64,000 nt of DNA from Collinsella aerofaciens (GTDB lineage: Bacteria; Actinomycetota; Coriobacteriia; Coriobacteriales; Coriobacteriaceae), in assembly GCF_020181355.1 (NCBI RefSeq), contig NZ_CP084004.1, forward strand, positions 1,736,001 through 1,800,000, given 5' to 3'. A program made the translations under genes and the position numbers. This document shows, piece after piece, positions 62,486 through 64,000 of this stretch. Every line of letters begins with the position of its first letter. Position 1 is the stretch's first letter. The notes below the pieces were generated by a model, which had not been told where the DNA came from, ran no database searches, and worked only from the letters and a program-made list of their open reading frames with translations.

Positions 62486-62800
62486 ATAAGCGTTGATGGG
62501 GACGAGTAGTCGGCCGTCCGCATGCCACAGAGAGCGGGGAGCGCTGAGAACCCGTGCATGCGACCGATGAAAATCACCCCGGAGCTGCGGTCCCAACGGA
62601 CGTGCCGCGCAGGCACGTCTTAGTAGATATCGCCGAGATGGTCGTCGATACAGGCCAGCCGAGTAACGGATGCGAGCGCGCGAATACGCGGGCGAGGGCA
62701 TCTAAGCTGGGTGGTTAAACGAAGAGCTTTTACGGGCGTATAGCCCGTTTTGTGGCGCTTCGTCCCAGCTTGTAGGGACGGGCGCTTTTTTGGTGCCCAA
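62486..62800 (+). ncRNA. T-box riboswitch leader of ileS
   Basis: The 360-base gap before ileS has the parts of a T-box that senses uncharged tRNA-Ile. The conserved core GGGTGGTTAAACG lies at 62709-62721, whose TGGT can pair with the ACCA end of tRNA. It is followed by a hairpin ACGGGC/GCCCGT (62732-62748) and a full terminator, GCGC-TT-CGTCCC with GGGACG-G-GCGC and six Ts (62755-62791). A codon-like ATC followed by A at 62573-62575 may be the specifier. The exact secondary structure was not computed. Confidence 0.7.
62755..62791 (+). terminator. T-box-controlled terminator
   Basis: GCGC (62755-62758) and CGTCCC (62761-62766) pair with GGGACG (62775-62780) and GCGC (62782-62785), followed by a run of six Ts. 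It lies 43 bases before the ileS start. Confidence 0.85.
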
Positions 62801-62834
62801 CGGGCGTGCGCGCCCACGACATGAAAGGGGTACC

Positions 62835-64000
62835 GTGGCAAACGAGTACAAGCAGACGATGAATCTGCCCAAGACCGGTTTTCCCATGCGTGCCGGTCTT
62901 TCCAAGTCCGAGCCCAAGCGACTCAAGGACTGGCAGGACAACAAGGTCTACGAGCAGGTTCTGAAGAAGAACGAGGGTCACAAGAAGTTCGTGCTGCACG
63001 ACGGCCCTCCGTACGCCAACGGCCCGATTCACATCGGCCACGCCATGAACAAGATCTCCAAGGACATGATCAACCGTTACTGGATGATGCAGGGCTATGA
63101 GGTTCCCTATGTCCCCGGTTGGGACTGCCATGGCCAGCCGATCGAGCATAAGGTCGAGGAGAAGCTCGGCACCGAGAAGTTCAACCAGACCTCCACGGCT
63201 AAGATCCGCGAGCTTTGCAACAAGTTCGCCGTCGAGAACATCGAGCTGCAGAAGGCCGGCTTCCGTCGCCTGGGCGTGCTCGGCGACTGGGATAACCCCT
63301 ACCTGACGCTCTATCACCAGCATGACGCTGCCGACATCGAGGTCTTCAAGGCCATGTTCGATAAGGGTATGATCTATCGCGGTCACAAGCCCGTCCATTG
63401 GTGCAAGCACTGCCACACCGCACTCGCTGAGGCCGAGATTGAGTACTCCGACGAGACGAGCCCGTCCATCTTCGTGCGCTTTGAGATGACCTCCAAGCCC
63501 GCAGGCCTCGAGAACTTCGACGGCCCGGTCGACTTTATCATCTGGACGACCACGCCGTGGACCATCCCCTCCGACCAGGCAGTTTCTCTCAAGCCCGGCG
63601 CCGCCTATGTCGCCGTTGAGCACGAGGGTCGTGCCGAGGTCATGCTCGAGGACCTGGCTCCCAAGTGCTGCGAGGAGTTTGGTTGGGAGTACACCCCGGT
63701 TATGGTCGACGGTAAGCCCTATGTGGTTCCCGCCGAGACCTTCCACCACATCCACTACAAGCAGCCGATCTTTGATGGTGTTGAGGGCGTGGCGCTGCTG
63801 GCCGATTACGTCGGTGTCGATGACGGTACCGGTATCGTCCACAACTCGCCCGGCCACGGCGTCGACGACTACTTTGCCTGCCTCAAGGAGGGCATTACCG
63901 ACATCTGCATGCCGGTCGATGACGACGGCAAGTTCTACACCGGCGAGGAGTTTGGCACCGGTGGCCCCTTCAGCGGTATGGATACCGATGAGGCCAACCC
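62835..64000 (+). CDS. ileS: Isoleucyl-tRNA synthetase, 5' part (runs off the window)
   Basis: The first 388 residues of a class I synthetase for isoleucine. The HIGH-type motif is PYANGPIHIGHAMNK (near residue 58). WDCHGQPIEHKVEEK follows, then the CP1 editing domain with VHWCKHCHTALAEAEIEYSD and IIWTTTPWTIPSDQAVSLKP. The usual KMSKS region is beyond the window edge. The start is GTG at 62835, with AAAGGGG upstream. Expression should be controlled by the T-box leader in front. Confidence 0.96.
   Translation, partial: MANEYKQTMNLPKTGFPMRAGLSKSEPKRLKDWQDNKVYEQVLKKNEGHKKFVLHDGPPYANGPIHIGHAMNKISKDMINRYWMMQGYEVPYVPGWDCHGQPIEHKVEEKLGTEKFNQTSTAKIRELCNKFAVENIELQKAGFRRLGVLGDWDNPYLTLYHQHDAADIEVFKAMFDKGMIYRGHKPVHWCKHCHTALAEAEIEYSDETSPSIFVRFEMTSKPAGLENFDGPVDFIIWTTTPWTIPSDQAVSLKPGAAYVAVEHEGRAEVMLEDLAPKCCEEFGWEYTPVMVDGKPYVVPAETFHHIHYKQPIFDGVEGVALLADYVGVDDGTGIVHNSPGHGVDDYFACLKEGITDICMPVDDDGKFYTGEEFGTGGPFSGMDTDEAN

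Noticed and set aside
1-64000. CRISPR arrays, cas genes, rRNA genes
   Set aside because: No regularly spaced direct repeats, no Cas-like proteins and no rRNA sequence were found in the window.

Overview
The window looks like chromosomal DNA of a high-GC Gram-positive bacterium of the class Coriobacteriia, most like Collinsella. This is an inference from GC-rich coding sequence, the order of the infB to rpoD genes, the plsX-acpP-rnc-smc-ftsY-ffh block and actinobacterial-style tRNA synthetases; no search was run.

Region 1 (1-4317) is a Russian doll of mobile DNA. An IS21-family element (partial, running in from the left edge) carries istA and istB on the plus strand. A second, complete IS21-family element (912-3176, genes on the minus strand) sits inside the first one's istA, with matching terminal inverted repeats and a 5-bp target duplication. 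The outer element itself cuts a minus-strand gene at about 4317.

Region 2 (4318-15614) is a lower-GC accessory island resembling a phage-defence island. It holds a truncated nucleotide-hydrolase or deoxyribosyltransferase-like gene, a decayed IS256-type transposase, an Abi-alpha (DUF4393) gene, a 540-residue protein with an RxxxxxH motif, two unrecognised genes, two Abi_2-family genes with RNxxxH motifs, a truncated gene, an IS30-family element flanked by a perfect 40-bp palindrome, and a DUF2188 protein. The second Abi_2 gene is preceded by a strong promoter, a short structured RNA and an intrinsic terminator, an arrangement like RNA-antitoxin systems or the abiF RNA motif. A second possible small RNA follows the first Abi_2 gene. 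This is the most promising part of the window.

Region 3 (15615-23160) returns to host-like DNA: a sucrose module (LacI-family regulator, PTS EIIBC, GH32 hydrolase) with three copies of one operator, a Cys/Met-metabolism-family PLP protein that seems to lack its catalytic lysine, a ModE-type regulator and an IMP dehydrogenase. Two large hairpin-forming elements lie between guaB and leuS.

Region 4 (23338-53165) is core information processing: leuS; rimP-nusA-infB-rbfA-nrnA-truB-ribF-dnaG as one run behind an attenuator-like hairpin; rpoD; two identical tRNA-Asn genes; an Asp23/FakA-type pair; recG-rsmD-coaD; a coiled-coil gene, DUF177 and rpmF; plsX-acpP-rnc-smc-ftsY-ffh.

Region 5 (53222-64000) holds a DUF134-NifX fusion with two palindromic sites upstream, thyA-dfrA, an RNA methyltransferase, a MATE exporter, a corrinoid adenosyltransferase gene broken by a stop at codon 5, ftsH, a DUF523 gene, an iron-containing alcohol dehydrogenase, and a T-box leader followed by ileS, which runs off the right edge.
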